Source: Pseudobacteriovorax antillogorgiicola | Lineage (GTDB): Bacteria > Bdellovibrionota_B > Oligoflexia > Oligoflexales > Oligoflexaceae | Reading direction: 5' to 3' | Length of the DNA stretch: 64,000 nt | NCBI RefSeq assembly: GCF_900177345.1 | Contig: NZ_FWZT01000001.1 | Location: 124,001-188,000 of the forward strand | Shown: in pieces, positions 17,715 to 26,192 of the stretch | Position numbering within the stretch: the first letter of the stretch is position 1 | Layout of the letters: each line of letters opens with the position of its first letter | Notes under the pieces: generated by a model | Seen by the model: only the letters and a program-made list of their open reading frames with translations | What the model was told of the DNA's origin: nothing | The model's database searches: none | Translations under genes and position numbers: made by a program

Positions 17715-19652
17715 ATGAAATCCTATCTAATGCTCGGTGGAGCTATCGTCTTAGGCCTAGGTCTTAGCTCCTGCGGAAAATGGGCAAAGGCTAAGAATCA
17801 ATCCGTAGATACTATAGCGGTACCTGAATATCCTAGTTTTAGGGACAATGTCTATTCTCTGACGCCGAGCCAAGAGGCTGTTGGCTATGGCGGAACCATG
17901 GTTATTCTTAACCAGGCTGTGGACCCAGGGGACCTTGCCGATCTTTTGCAAGCATCTATAGACTCTCGCAAGGCTTGGGCAGAAACCCGGCTCTTTACTG
18001 AGGAAAACGACTTCGCACTGAAATATGCAGAGGGTGGAATCTATGAAGTCGCCATTGAAGATATGAAACTAGAACTCAAAAAATTCGAGGCCGAAGCGAG
18101 AGATCGAACCGAGGAAGAGGTTCCAGACGAGACTCTAGAAATAACAGCCGACACCTGGCTCAACGAAGAGCTAGAGAGGCTCTATCCAGGGGATACTAAA
18201 CAGCAGAGCGATGCCATGGCCGTTATTGGGCGGTATTGCGATGCCAAAATTTGGGAATTAGCTACCAACTCCTATTTCGCGATGAACCGCTACAGCGAAC
18301 GCCCCACTCCCATGGCATTTTGTGAGCCCTTCTTCGAAAGTCAAGGCTACTTCCAAGGAGCTACCTGTGCAGATAACCCTGCTGGAAGAAACTACTTTGG
18401 CTGTATGTGGAGTCAAGGAGTTCTTAATACCTCTTTCTTCAAGGCCTATGATCAAGGAACCCAGACTAAGATCACAGCTATGGTAAATGATCCAACAAGT
18501 CTCGGGTTGATGCGCGATGTTCTCGGGCTTGAAGACTCGGCTTTCACCTTTCCCAGCCCTCTTTATAAGAGAAGAACCATTGGAGAAAACAAGGAAAATC
18601 GAGACTATTTTTCAAATATCATACTGAAGCAAGACAGTGTTGGCAGACTTTGTACCGCTAGTATTAGTGGGATTAGTGAGCTATGCTCGGTCTTTTCTTA
18701 CTCTTACAATGCTGCAAGCCTAGATGCTCTGGAAATGACTCCCTTTGACTTTATGGCGATGGTTGAGGGGCGAAATATTGATCTCTCTACATTATTTCCC
18801 TTGCCAAACCGCCCTGACTCCGTGATCAGTACGAAGGACATCTTTCATTATTTTGGCTTCCGCCAGGGTCACAACAACAATGAAAGTGATCGACTCTTCC
18901 ATAAACTTGTGGATGGTGAACCGACCAAGAAGCCAGTCTTTGAAGATCCCACCTTTGCGGAAAAAGGCTCAGAAATCGAGTCCATTTTTGATAGCCAACT
19001 GTATCCCAAATTAAATCCCCAAGACTTGGCTGTCTTCAATCGAAAGTCTCAGCAAATCAGTGATCTAGAGAAAGACTACAAGGCAAAAAACCAACAGTAC
19101 GAAGACTATCGTCAGCAGATTACTGATACCAGTGCCAAGGCTTTTGAAGTTGGTTACAGACCCAACGTTGCCCATGCTTTCATGGAGATTCGATTAAAGG
19201 TATCAAACCGCAACGGAGTCCTAAGAGCCTACCATTGGATCAAAGACTTTGAAGATGTAGCGATCATCGCGTGCCTTGATCTTAGCACCCGCAAGCGAAT
19301 CACTGAAGGCTGTACCGCCGACCCTTTAGACAAGGTTGATGCAAGCCAGTACCTTGCTGCCAAACATTTCCATGTGGATCAAGAAACTGGCAAAGTCGAG
19401 TTCGAAGTTCTTTTTAATGACCCGGCTATCATTGGGTTTGAGCTTAAAGAGCGGGTGACTGAAGAGGGTGCTATTCTTGATTCATTCAGCGACCTCACTG
19501 CCAATGACTATCAAGATCGCAGTCTTTTCTTCGAGCTCTATCCGAACCTAGTCTACGGCTATCTGGAAATTTTAACTGGCAAGGCCTTTCTTAGAGAAAA
19601 TGGCCAAGACATAGAGGAAGCAGCAGTATCTCTTTGGGACCAAAACTTATAA
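17715..19652 (+). CDS. Large outer-membrane-type lipoprotein of unknown function
   Basis: A 645-residue lipoprotein. The signal peptide ends in the lipobox LSSC (Cys20), followed by Gly-Lys, which is compatible with outer-membrane sorting. The body is acidic and soluble-looking, with several Cys that could form disulfides and a helical coiled stretch near residue 450 (SDLEKDYKAKNQQYEDYR). No known enzyme motif is recognised. AAGGAGG lies in the 11 bp between the barrel gene stop and this ATG, so the two are surely translated from one mRNA. A strong terminator ends the unit at 19713-19743. It may be a partner of the barrel at the outer membrane; this rests on gene order and localisation signals only. 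Confidence 0.78.
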   Translation: MKSYLMLGGAIVLGLGLSSCGKWAKAKNQSVDTIAVPEYPSFRDNVYSLTPSQEAVGYGGTMVILNQAVDPGDLADLLQASIDSRKAWAETRLFTEENDFALKYAEGGIYEVAIEDMKLELKKFEAEARDRTEEEVPDETLEITADTWLNEELERLYPGDTKQQSDAMAVIGRYCDAKIWELATNSYFAMNRYSERPTPMAFCEPFFESQGYFQGATCADNPAGRNYFGCMWSQGVLNTSFFKAYDQGTQTKITAMVNDPTSLGLMRDVLGLEDSAFTFPSPLYKRRTIGENKENRDYFSNIILKQDSVGRLCTASISGISELCSVFSYSYNAASLDALEMTPFDFMAMVEGRNIDLSTLFPLPNRPDSVISTKDIFHYFGFRQGHNNNESDRLFHKLVDGEPTKKPVFEDPTFAEKGSEIESIFDSQLYPKLNPQDLAVFNRKSQQISDLEKDYKAKNQQYEDYRQQITDTSAKAFEVGYRPNVAHAFMEIRLKVSNRNGVLRAYHWIKDFEDVAIIACLDLSTRKRITEGCTADPLDKVDASQYLAAKHFHVDQETGKVEFEVLFNDPAIIGFELKERVTEEGAILDSFSDLTANDYQDRSLFFELYPNLVYGYLEILTGKAFLRENGQDIEEAAVSLWDQNL

Positions 19653-19712
19653 GTGAATACCCCAATTTGAATTTCTGCAAAGCTAAGCTCATCGCTTTCC
19701 AAGCATCACGAG

Positions 19713-19743
19713 AAGGGATATCATCATACGATATCCCTTTTTG
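19713..19743 (+). terminator. Intrinsic terminator after the lipoprotein gene
   Basis: A 10-bp perfect stem AAGGGATATC / GATATCCCTT with a 7-nt loop continues into a T-rich tail. It lies 60 bp after the lipoprotein stop and 17 bp before the CPBP protease start. Confidence 0.85.
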
Positions 19744-19760
19744 TCGTTTGGAGTTTCCCC

Positions 19761-20747
19761 ATGCTTTCGCTTCTTAAAAGCCGTCCAGCCCTTGCGACCT
19801 TAGCTACTGCCACAGCCTTAGCCGGCTTGCTAACCCATCGAGTGCTTCAAGAAGATATCCCTGTTTCTACCGTACCAGCAGGCATGGGAGTGTTCTTCTG
19901 TCTCTTGCTGTGGTACTTGCTTTTGGGCTTAAAACCAATTCAAGATGCGATCAGTTCTTGGCTCAAGAAGCAGCCTCGGCACCTCTTCCTTCCGTCCTTA
20001 CTCTACACAGTGGGTTATATCATCTATGGGCTTGGAACTGACTCCGGAATAGGTGACTGGTGGATCATTCTCCTCTATGGTCTACTTCCCAGCGCAGTCA
20101 TGAGCACTTGTAAAGCACGACCTCAGAAAATCATATGGCAAGATATTGTCCTTATCCTTCTATTCTGGATTCCTGTAGATGCCCGCTTGGTGCAGCCCCT
20201 GTGGCCCTGGCCGAAAGGTGTTGGTGGCAACGCCTTCACAATCACCCTCGCAGTACCTTTGTTAGCGTTTTTAATGTCGTGCCAACGTCAGCTCTCAGGA
20301 GTTGGGTACTACTGGACTGTGAGTCGCAGCGAGCTAATCGAAGGCCTTAAAAACTTTGTGCTATTTATCATCGTAGCCATTCCTTTCGGCCTGCAAACCC
20401 AGTTCATCTCCTGGGCAGGGTGGAGCCTCAGCCCCGAAATGCTTTTCACATTTTTGATCACATTTCTTTGGATCGCTGTGCCTGAAGAGCTATTGTTCCG
20501 AGGGGTGATTCAGAACCTTCTGCAAAAACATTGGCAGTCGAAGACTCTCGGCCTGATCGTCGCTTCTGTAATTTTTGGCCTATCTCACCTGAATAATGGA
20601 CCAGAACCAGACTGGCGTTACTTTGTCCTATCAACTATCGCTGGAATCTTTTACGGATTAACATTCAACAAAAGTCGATCCCTAGTAGCCGCAGCTCTGG
20701 TCCACACCCTCGTAGACACCGTCTGGATACACTATTTCCGCGGCTGA
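19761..20747 (+). CDS. CPBP-family intramembrane metalloprotease (CAAX/Abi type)
   Basis: A 328-residue polytopic membrane protein with about eight hydrophobic helices. The C-terminal third carries the CPBP (Abi, Rce1-like) active-site motifs: EELLFR (EExxxR) in PEELLFRGVIQ, FGLSH (FxxxH) in IFGLSHLNN, and HTLVD near the end. These residues bind the catalytic metal within the membrane. Substrates of bacterial CPBP proteases are mostly unknown; some act on membrane-anchored or peptide substrates. It sits directly after the terminator of the lipoprotein cluster, so it is probably transcribed separately or by low readthrough. Confidence 0.85.
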   Translation: MLSLLKSRPALATLATATALAGLLTHRVLQEDIPVSTVPAGMGVFFCLLLWYLLLGLKPIQDAISSWLKKQPRHLFLPSLLYTVGYIIYGLGTDSGIGDWWIILLYGLLPSAVMSTCKARPQKIIWQDIVLILLFWIPVDARLVQPLWPWPKGVGGNAFTITLAVPLLAFLMSCQRQLSGVGYYWTVSRSELIEGLKNFVLFIIVAIPFGLQTQFISWAGWSLSPEMLFTFLITFLWIAVPEELLFRGVIQNLLQKHWQSKTLGLIVASVIFGLSHLNNGPEPDWRYFVLSTIAGIFYGLTFNKSRSLVAAALVHTLVDTVWIHYFRG

Positions 20748-20858
20748 TCTCAGGGTAAAAATTTCTGAGGCAGCGAGCCGATGTAGGGATAATCAGTTCC
20801 CTGGACGGAATTTCCATGGTACCAAGATAGATCGGAACGATTCGGAAAGGATGTCTAT

Positions 20859-21857
20859 ATGACGCAATTAAGAAAAGCGAAGATTGCAGGCACAGGCATG
20901 TATGTGCCACCTAAAGTTGTAACCAATAAAGACCTAGAAGCTGTAATGGATACCTCCGATGAGTGGATCAAACAACGATCGGGGATTGAGCAACGGCACC
21001 ATGTCGAAGGCATAGGCACATCAGACTTAGCTTTTGAGGCTGCTAAGAATGCCATGACTGCAGCCAATGTTTCAGCTGAAGATATTGACCTGATACTCCT
21101 CGCGACCTTATCACCGGATCACCAATTTCCTGGATCGTCCGCAGTTCTCCAAGCCAAACTTGGCCTAAGCACCACACCATCCATGGATATAAAATGCCAG
21201 TGCTCGGGCTTTATCTACGGCCTTAATGTCGGCAAATTATTTGTTGAGAGTGGCCAGTACAATCGCGTTCTTGTGGTAGGAGCGGAAGCCCATAGCCCCG
21301 TACTAGACTTCTCAACCGAGGGGCGAGATGTCACCGTGTTATTCGGTGACGGCGCGGGTGCAGCTATCATCGAAGCCTCTGATGACGACTCGCAAATCAT
21401 GCATTGCAGCCTTCATTCACAAGGTGAGTTTGCAAATCGTCTGTGGATTGAACGCCCTGGTACAGCTGGCGGTGAGTGGCTCACAGAAGCTCACAAAGCA
21501 GAACGCCAGCACTTCCCCTACATGGAAGGGCGCTATGTTTTCAAACATGCTGTCACACGACTTTCTGAAGTCATTCACGAAACTCTTGAGAAAAATGATC
21601 TGACACTCGCTGACATCGACCACTTCCTATTTCATCAGGCTAATCTTCGCATTAATGAGAAAGTTGCGGCGATGTTAGAGATACCTGAGGAGAAATGTCA
21701 CAATAATATCATGAGATATGGCAACTGCTCAGCGGCATCGATTCCAATGCTGCTTGACGAGTGCGTTCGGCAAGAGAAAGTTAAAAAAGGTGACATCATT
21801 TTGATGGCCGCCTTTGGAGCTGGCTTCACCTGGGCGGGAAGCGTGATTAAGTGGTAA
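20859..21857 (+). CDS. fabH: 3-oxoacyl-ACP synthase III (FabH family)
   Basis: A 332-residue thiolase-fold condensing enzyme that joins acetyl-CoA with malonyl-ACP to start fatty acid synthesis. The N-terminal signature TSDEWIKQRSGIEQRH is present. The catalytic triad is Cys115 in QCSGFIYGL, His in FLFHQANLRI and Asn in YGNCSAASIP, with the C-terminal GAGFTWAG. Length is normal for FabH (about 320-330). An AAAGGATG ribosome site precedes the ATG. It stands alone, not with the rest of the fab cluster, so a paralogue specialised for another starter or for secondary lipid synthesis cannot be excluded. The 99 bp downstream contain only a weak hairpin before the convergent gene. Confidence 0.9.
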   Translation: MTQLRKAKIAGTGMYVPPKVVTNKDLEAVMDTSDEWIKQRSGIEQRHHVEGIGTSDLAFEAAKNAMTAANVSAEDIDLILLATLSPDHQFPGSSAVLQAKLGLSTTPSMDIKCQCSGFIYGLNVGKLFVESGQYNRVLVVGAEAHSPVLDFSTEGRDVTVLFGDGAGAAIIEASDDDSQIMHCSLHSQGEFANRLWIERPGTAGGEWLTEAHKAERQHFPYMEGRYVFKHAVTRLSEVIHETLEKNDLTLADIDHFLFHQANLRINEKVAAMLEIPEEKCHNNIMRYGNCSAASIPMLLDECVRQEKVKKGDIILMAAFGAGFTWAGSVIKW

Positions 21858-21956
21858 TGCTGGGGTCGTGCACCTTGGTTCCAATGAACTCGTCAACATC
21901 GATTATCTCAGATGCTAGCGAGATATTTCAACCTCCAAAGCGCACGGCTTTCAGAC

Positions 21957-22283
21957 CTAAAAGCGAAGACTTAGGACATACCCGAAAGCAATGCATGACA
22001 TGACAAAGAATGCATAAACAGCCCATCGGCCCCACGTTGTTCCATGACTGATCTTTTTTGCTGCCACCGTCGTGGGCAGCAACGTGCGACCATTCGCAGA
22101 ACCATGCTCACTTTTAATAAATGCCCAGTTGTCTTTTGCTGGAAGAAACTGGTAGTTCTCAGACAAACACACCGGGCATTGACCTCTAAGGGCCCGGGAG
22201 TTGTTAGCAAGAACAACTGAGTGCTTATTCAAAGTGTTCGTGTGGGCTTTACATTTCACACAGTACGCAGCTGGATAAGACAT
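21957..22283 (-). CDS. Small zinc-ribbon (DUF5679-like) membrane protein
   Basis: A 108-residue protein. The N-terminal half is a zinc ribbon: AYCVKCKAHT and, about 25 residues later, GQCPVCLSE, closely following the DUF5679 pattern (CVKC, then RALRGQCPVC). The C-terminal end is a single transmembrane helix (WAVYAFFVMSCIAFGYVLSL), giving a tail-anchored protein with a cytoplasmic zinc ribbon. The ATG at 22283 has TGGAGAG 6 nt upstream; an in-frame TTG further out lacks one. Function is unknown. It is convergent with fabH. Confidence 0.7.
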   Translation of the reverse strand: MSYPAAYCVKCKAHTNTLNKHSVVLANNSRALRGQCPVCLSENYQFLPAKDNWAFIKSEHGSANGRTLLPTTVAAKKISHGTTWGRWAVYAFFVMSCIAFGYVLSLRF

Positions 22284-22462
22284 AAACGCTCTCCATTTCT
22301 CAACCCGCTCAGGATCAGCCAAGGTCAGAAATGCAAGTCTTATTCCACCGACCCAACCACTATCTGGCTGTAATAACTTGGATAACTAAGATTCTTTAGG
22401 CCAAAGCTTAGACAATTGTTGCTAAAATTGTAGAAAAAAATTTTCTTAAGGGAAGAAGGAGA

Positions 22463-22538
22463 TGGCTCCTCAGGACGGGCTCGAACCGCCGACCCGGTGA
22501 TTAACAGTCACCTGCTCTACCAACTGAGCTACTGAGGA
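22463..22538 (-). tRNA. tRNA-Asn (GTT)
   Basis: A full cloverleaf on the minus strand with encoded CCA. The acceptor pairs TCCTCAG with CTGAGGA, the D arm contains AGCTCAGTTGGTAGAGC, and the anticodon loop CTGTTAA gives GTT, decoding Asn. The T loop is GGTTCGAGC. Confidence 0.95.
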
Positions 22539-22556
22539 ATATCCGAGAGGACTCAA

Positions 22557-22585
22557 TAGATACAGGGAAGTTTTTTTATTGTCAA
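22557..22585 (-). promoter_or_regulatory. Sigma-70-type promoter of tRNA-Asn
   Basis: On the minus strand TTGACA (22585-22580) precedes TATCTA (22562-22557) with a 17-nt spacer, ending 18 nt before the tRNA 5' end. The layout is the same as at the tRNA-fMet gene. Confidence 0.75.
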
Positions 22586-22604
22586 GTTCTGGCACCAAAA
22601 AAAT

Positions 22605-23111
22605 TTAGGAATTTTCGCCAAATACTTTCCGAACAACTTCTGTCATTTTTTCAGCGTCAAAAGGTTTGACTAAGTACTCGTCGCAGCCGGCAGCAAACGC
22701 TTGATGGATCGTTCCTGAATCTTGCTCGTTGCCAGTAAGTATCACGGGCACACCTTGTAAGCTTCGATGACCCTTAATCAATTGACACAGCTCCACTCCG
22801 TTCACCCAAGGGAGGTCCATGTCTAGAAAGATCATGTCAAGGCTGCCTTGCTCGATGGCTTCGGAAAGTGTTATGGCATCCTCCGCCAGCTCAACCCGGA
22901 ACCTTTCCCCTTCAAGAAATCGCTTCATACCATTCCGTGTGACCTCATCCTGGTCCACCACAAGGATATGCCGTTCTCGCGCTCTCTTTTTCATATGTCG
23001 ATAAGTGCTCAAGTCCACAACGGCATCCTGAGACATTTTCTTGCACTTCAACTCAATGATGGTATCCCTCAAAGATTGAGAGCCACGGGACCGAGGAGGC
23101 CTAGAGGTCAT
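22605..23111 (-). CDS. Single-domain response regulator (receiver) with basic N-terminal extension
   Basis: A 168-residue protein whose residues 48-165 form a CheY-like receiver: acidic residues in VVDQDE, phospho-acceptor Asp97 in MIFLDMDLPWVNG, Thr in VILTGNEQ, and Lys in YLVKPF. The first ~45 residues are basic and unlike a known domain. There is no output domain, so it should act by protein-protein contact or as a phosphate shuttle. No kinase gene adjoins it; an Hpt protein is encoded 3 kb away (26193-26597). The ATG has AAGGTGAG upstream. It is divergent from the AroB-like gene across a perfect palindrome. Confidence 0.88.
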   Translation of the reverse strand: MTSRPPRSRGSQSLRDTIIELKCKKMSQDAVVDLSTYRHMKKRARERHILVVDQDEVTRNGMKRFLEGERFRVELAEDAITLSEAIEQGSLDMIFLDMDLPWVNGVELCQLIKGHRSLQGVPVILTGNEQDSGTIHQAFAAGCDEYLVKPFDAEKMTEVVRKVFGENS

Positions 23112-23163
23112 ATGTACTCACCTTGCTGCGATGGTTCTTTATACAGTATCGTCAATTTGATAA

Positions 23164-23178
23164 GAACACTTAGTGTTC
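23164..23178. promoter_or_regulatory. 15-bp perfect palindrome between divergent genes
   Basis: GAACACT-T-AGTGTTC has 7-bp arms around one central base. It lies in the 130-bp region between the receiver gene and the AroB-like gene, as expected for a dimeric repressor site. No regulator is identified. Confidence 0.35.
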
Positions 23179-23241
23179 GCCTTTGATCGATCTGTTAGCA
23201 AGGGCGGATAAGAGAGAGAAATCAGGCAATAGGAAAAGCCA

Positions 23242-24573
23242 ATGACAAACGAGTTAACCATCACTTGGGAAATGCCCGACCCACCGGCTCAGGCGAGTAA
23301 GGACCACCTCTGGGAATCGTCGCCTATGGAGAGCAGCCCTCTAGAAAAGCGCCTCTGCTGGCCTGTCGGCACCTTACAAGTGCTCCACAAAGCGTTTCGC
23401 CACGGCCTCGACCGCTTTACTCGATGGGACCTCTCTCAAGTTTCTGATGAAAGCCCCTATATCCAAGCATCTTGCATCTTCCGCCGTGGCGTGGAGCACT
23501 CAGCATCCAAAGCACAGACTCTATCGAGTTCCTATTTGATTCGTTTGGTTGACGAACAACCCCAGTTTCTGGACCAGGTCGCAATTATCGACCAGAATGT
23601 CGCAGAGGCTTGGAGTCTCAAACCTCACCCAGGCCACCTCTGGATTGCTATTGATGAATTGAGTAAGTCTCTAGATACAGTAGCCACTGTGATTGAGTTT
23701 CTTAGAAAACACACAGCAACGCCTTTGGTAGCCATCGTAGGAGGGGGAGTTCTATGTGATACTGTGGCGTTTGCCTGTGCATTAGCTGAAAGACCGTTCA
23801 ACCTAATACCCACAACCCTACTATCCATGGTCGATGCCTGTGTCGGCGGCAAGACGGGAGTTAACTTTGAGCCATACGGCAAGAATCAACTGGGACGTTT
23901 TGCCTTCCCTGAAGAAGTCATGGTGTGGGCTGACTGGCTCAAAACCTTAGATCCTCGAGATTATCGATCCGGTATCGCTGAGTGTGTAAAGCATGGCCTG
24001 CTAGTAAAGCAAGCAAGTTTATTGAACTCCATTCCCACAGGAGTCTACGATCCATCACTACAGGACATCTTGATAGAGATTATTGAAGTTAAAGCCCGTG
24101 TCGTAAGCGAAGACCCATCAGAAATTGGCCGGCGTGCATCGCTCAATTTGGGGCACACCTTTGCTCACGGACTCGAGTCCCTTTCCCACAAGAACAGGCC
24201 TAAGGACTATCTTCGCCACGGGGAAGCCGTTGGAATAGGGTTAGGTTTTATGGCTGTACTCAGCCATCAGGCAGGCGTCCTAAGCCAAGATTCGCGAGAT
24301 CAAGTGTTGCAGGTTTTAAAAGACCAAAAACTACTTCTTTCTCAAAAGGTTCTTGAAACTTATCTTGGGTTAGGGGACCTAAGAAGCCAAGAGTCCAGGA
24401 CCCAAATTTACGGTAAACTAACCCAAGATAAGAAGAATAAAGATGGTGCCATTCACTGGATCCTCCTAGAGGAACTCGGAAGTGTCTACCAAAAGGATGG
24501 TCAGTTCACGTGCTCTGTGTCCCGGTCGACTTTTGAAACGGCGTTCGACCAGTTTGTTGCCCTACTGCCTTAA
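23242..24573 (+). CDS. 3-dehydroquinate synthase-like sugar phosphate cyclase (divergent AroB)
   Basis: A 443-residue member of the dehydroquinate synthase superfamily, NAD- and metal-dependent cyclases that make 3-dehydroquinate in the shikimate pathway or related cyclitols. NAD-binding GGG is at 167-169 and the PTTLLSMVDACVGGKTGVN block at 190-208. Metal ligands are Glu246 (SGIAECVKHG) and His residues in NLGHTFAHGLE and LRHGEAVG. Three things are unusual: about 80 extra residues before the first recognisable block, LCDTVAF where AroB normally has VGDLAGF, and no aroK or aroA neighbour. Ordinary AroB is about 360 residues. It may be the sole AroB of a divergent lineage or a different cyclase. 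The 3' end overlaps convergent murJ by 12 bp. Confidence 0.75.
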   Translation: MTNELTITWEMPDPPAQASKDHLWESSPMESSPLEKRLCWPVGTLQVLHKAFRHGLDRFTRWDLSQVSDESPYIQASCIFRRGVEHSASKAQTLSSSYLIRLVDEQPQFLDQVAIIDQNVAEAWSLKPHPGHLWIAIDELSKSLDTVATVIEFLRKHTATPLVAIVGGGVLCDTVAFACALAERPFNLIPTTLLSMVDACVGGKTGVNFEPYGKNQLGRFAFPEEVMVWADWLKTLDPRDYRSGIAECVKHGLLVKQASLLNSIPTGVYDPSLQDILIEIIEVKARVVSEDPSEIGRRASLNLGHTFAHGLESLSHKNRPKDYLRHGEAVGIGLGFMAVLSHQAGVLSQDSRDQVLQVLKDQKLLLSQKVLETYLGLGDLRSQESRTQIYGKLTQDKKNKDGAIHWILLEELGSVYQKDGQFTCSVSRSTFETAFDQFVALLP

Positions 24574-26178
24574 GCCTTTCATTTGCCTTATAAGGCTCGA
24601 CCAAGGGACTCCTAAGAGGGTCTTTGCTAGACTCGCAAATACGAGGGCCACCACGATGCCATTGGCAAGCAACGAAATGATTTTGCCGACTTTACCAAGG
24701 GGCAGTATGTAGGGCTGGAGCGCAAACTGACTAAGCCCCCATTGAACACCGATTGCTAAAATCGTGGCCAACATAAACCAAATAAGCCAGCGAAGGTTGC
24801 GCTTGTGACTCATCATGTGTCGATAAGGTAGCAGGCCTAATAGAAGAAAGGTTGCATTCAAGCTCAACGTAATGGAGCTTGTCGCTGCTAACCCTACGTG
24901 CTCAAATCGCTCCACAAGGAGGTAGTTACCAAGAAAGTTAAAGGCGATGCCAAGCAATGCCGTTTTCATTGCATAACTGGTGCGCTCAACCGCGTAGTAA
25001 AACGATGTCAGAACTTTTATCAAGCCATAGGCCAAAATACCAAACGAATAGGCGAATAAGGCGTCGCTCGTCTGCTGAACATCAAACGCACTAAAAGCCC
25101 CGTATCGGAAAAGTAAATCCACGATTTCCTGGCGGTTCACGAGCAGAAATGCAAAGCAGGCCAGCATCAGAAAGCCCACCATTCCTGTGCCTTGTTCCAA
25201 CTGCTCCATGACATCAGGACCAACCTCTTGGTTGTTCTGTGCGATCTTGCGACTCAAACTTGGTAATACTGCAACCCCAATAGCTACCCCAAATAGGCCA
25301 ATCGGCAGCTGTAGAAGGCGGAAGGCGAAGTTCAACCATGAGACAGCCCCCTCACCTAGAGACGTCGCAAAGTTAGTATTGATAAAAACATTGATTGGTC
25401 CTGCTCCGGCGGCGATCGAAGCCGGAATCATCAAGCTAACCACAGCTTTTAAATCTGGACTCCAGGGGAACTTTGCGAGGATCGCAGTTCGAAAGCCTTG
25501 AAAGCGCTCCCGACAACCCCAAGCCTGAACCACTAGTTGCGTGAAACCACCAAGCATGACTCCCACAGCCAAGCCCACGATTTCTGGATCACCAAAACTG
25601 TCTCTCAACCATGGCAGGTCCCAACCTTGAAACCATCGGGCCAAAAGCAAAGCTCCTAGAATATATCCTAGGTTCAAGCTGATGGAAGAAGCAGCACTGA
25701 TGAAAAAGGACCCTTTTTGATGAAGTGCCCCCATGATGATGGAACTCAGCATCGCGAGCCCCAAAAAAGGAAAGACCAAACGTGTTAGTCCCGTCGCATT
25801 CGTTACCAGAGCATCCCGATAGCTTGGGTCTACATCAAGGGTGAGAGCTTGCACCAGCCAAGGAGCCAAGAGAACCCCAAGAGAACAGAACACTGTGGAC
25901 ACTAGGGTAAAAAGATAGAGCCCTTGAATAAGTAGGTCCCGCGCTCGCCCTTCATCCTGCTCCGATATCTGGCTGTAAACCTTGGTGAACGAGCTTCCCA
26001 AAGCCCCTTCGGCTAGCATCTCACGAAACAAGTTGGGAATTCTAAATGCTATAAGAAAGGCATCAAGAAGAACGGAAGCGCCAAAAACTCCTCCAAGAAC
26101 TGACTCTCGGAGGAGACCACTAATTCGGCTTAGAAAAGTTCCAAGCGCGAATAACAAACTCGATTTTGCAAGGGACAA
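24562..26178 (-). CDS. murJ: Lipid II flippase MurJ (MviN)
   Basis: A 538-residue membrane protein of the MviN/MurJ family, which moves the peptidoglycan precursor lipid II across the inner membrane. About 14 hydrophobic helices are seen. The N-terminal signature GTFLSRISGLLRESVLGGVFG and the DAFLIAFRIPNLFREMLAEGALG stretch are typical, and FINTNFATSL follows in the middle. The length is normal. The start appears to be a TTG at 26178 with AGGTG upstream. The Hpt gene lies 14 bp upstream in the same direction, and a PBP gene is further upstream, giving a peptidoglycan-related neighbourhood. Confidence 0.94.
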   Translation of the reverse strand: MSLAKSSLLFALGTFLSRISGLLRESVLGGVFGASVLLDAFLIAFRIPNLFREMLAEGALGSSFTKVYSQISEQDEGRARDLLIQGLYLFTLVSTVFCSLGVLLAPWLVQALTLDVDPSYRDALVTNATGLTRLVFPFLGLAMLSSIIMGALHQKGSFFISAASSISLNLGYILGALLLARWFQGWDLPWLRDSFGDPEIVGLAVGVMLGGFTQLVVQAWGCRERFQGFRTAILAKFPWSPDLKAVVSLMIPASIAAGAGPINVFINTNFATSLGEGAVSWLNFAFRLLQLPIGLFGVAIGVAVLPSLSRKIAQNNQEVGPDVMEQLEQGTGMVGFLMLACFAFLLVNRQEIVDLLFRYGAFSAFDVQQTSDALFAYSFGILAYGLIKVLTSFYYAVERTSYAMKTALLGIAFNFLGNYLLVERFEHVGLAATSSITLSLNATFLLLGLLPYRHMMSHKRNLRWLIWFMLATILAIGVQWGLSQFALQPYILPLGKVGKIISLLANGIVVALVFASLAKTLLGVPWSSLIRQMKGLRQ

Positions 26179-26192
26179 TGCACACCTACGAT

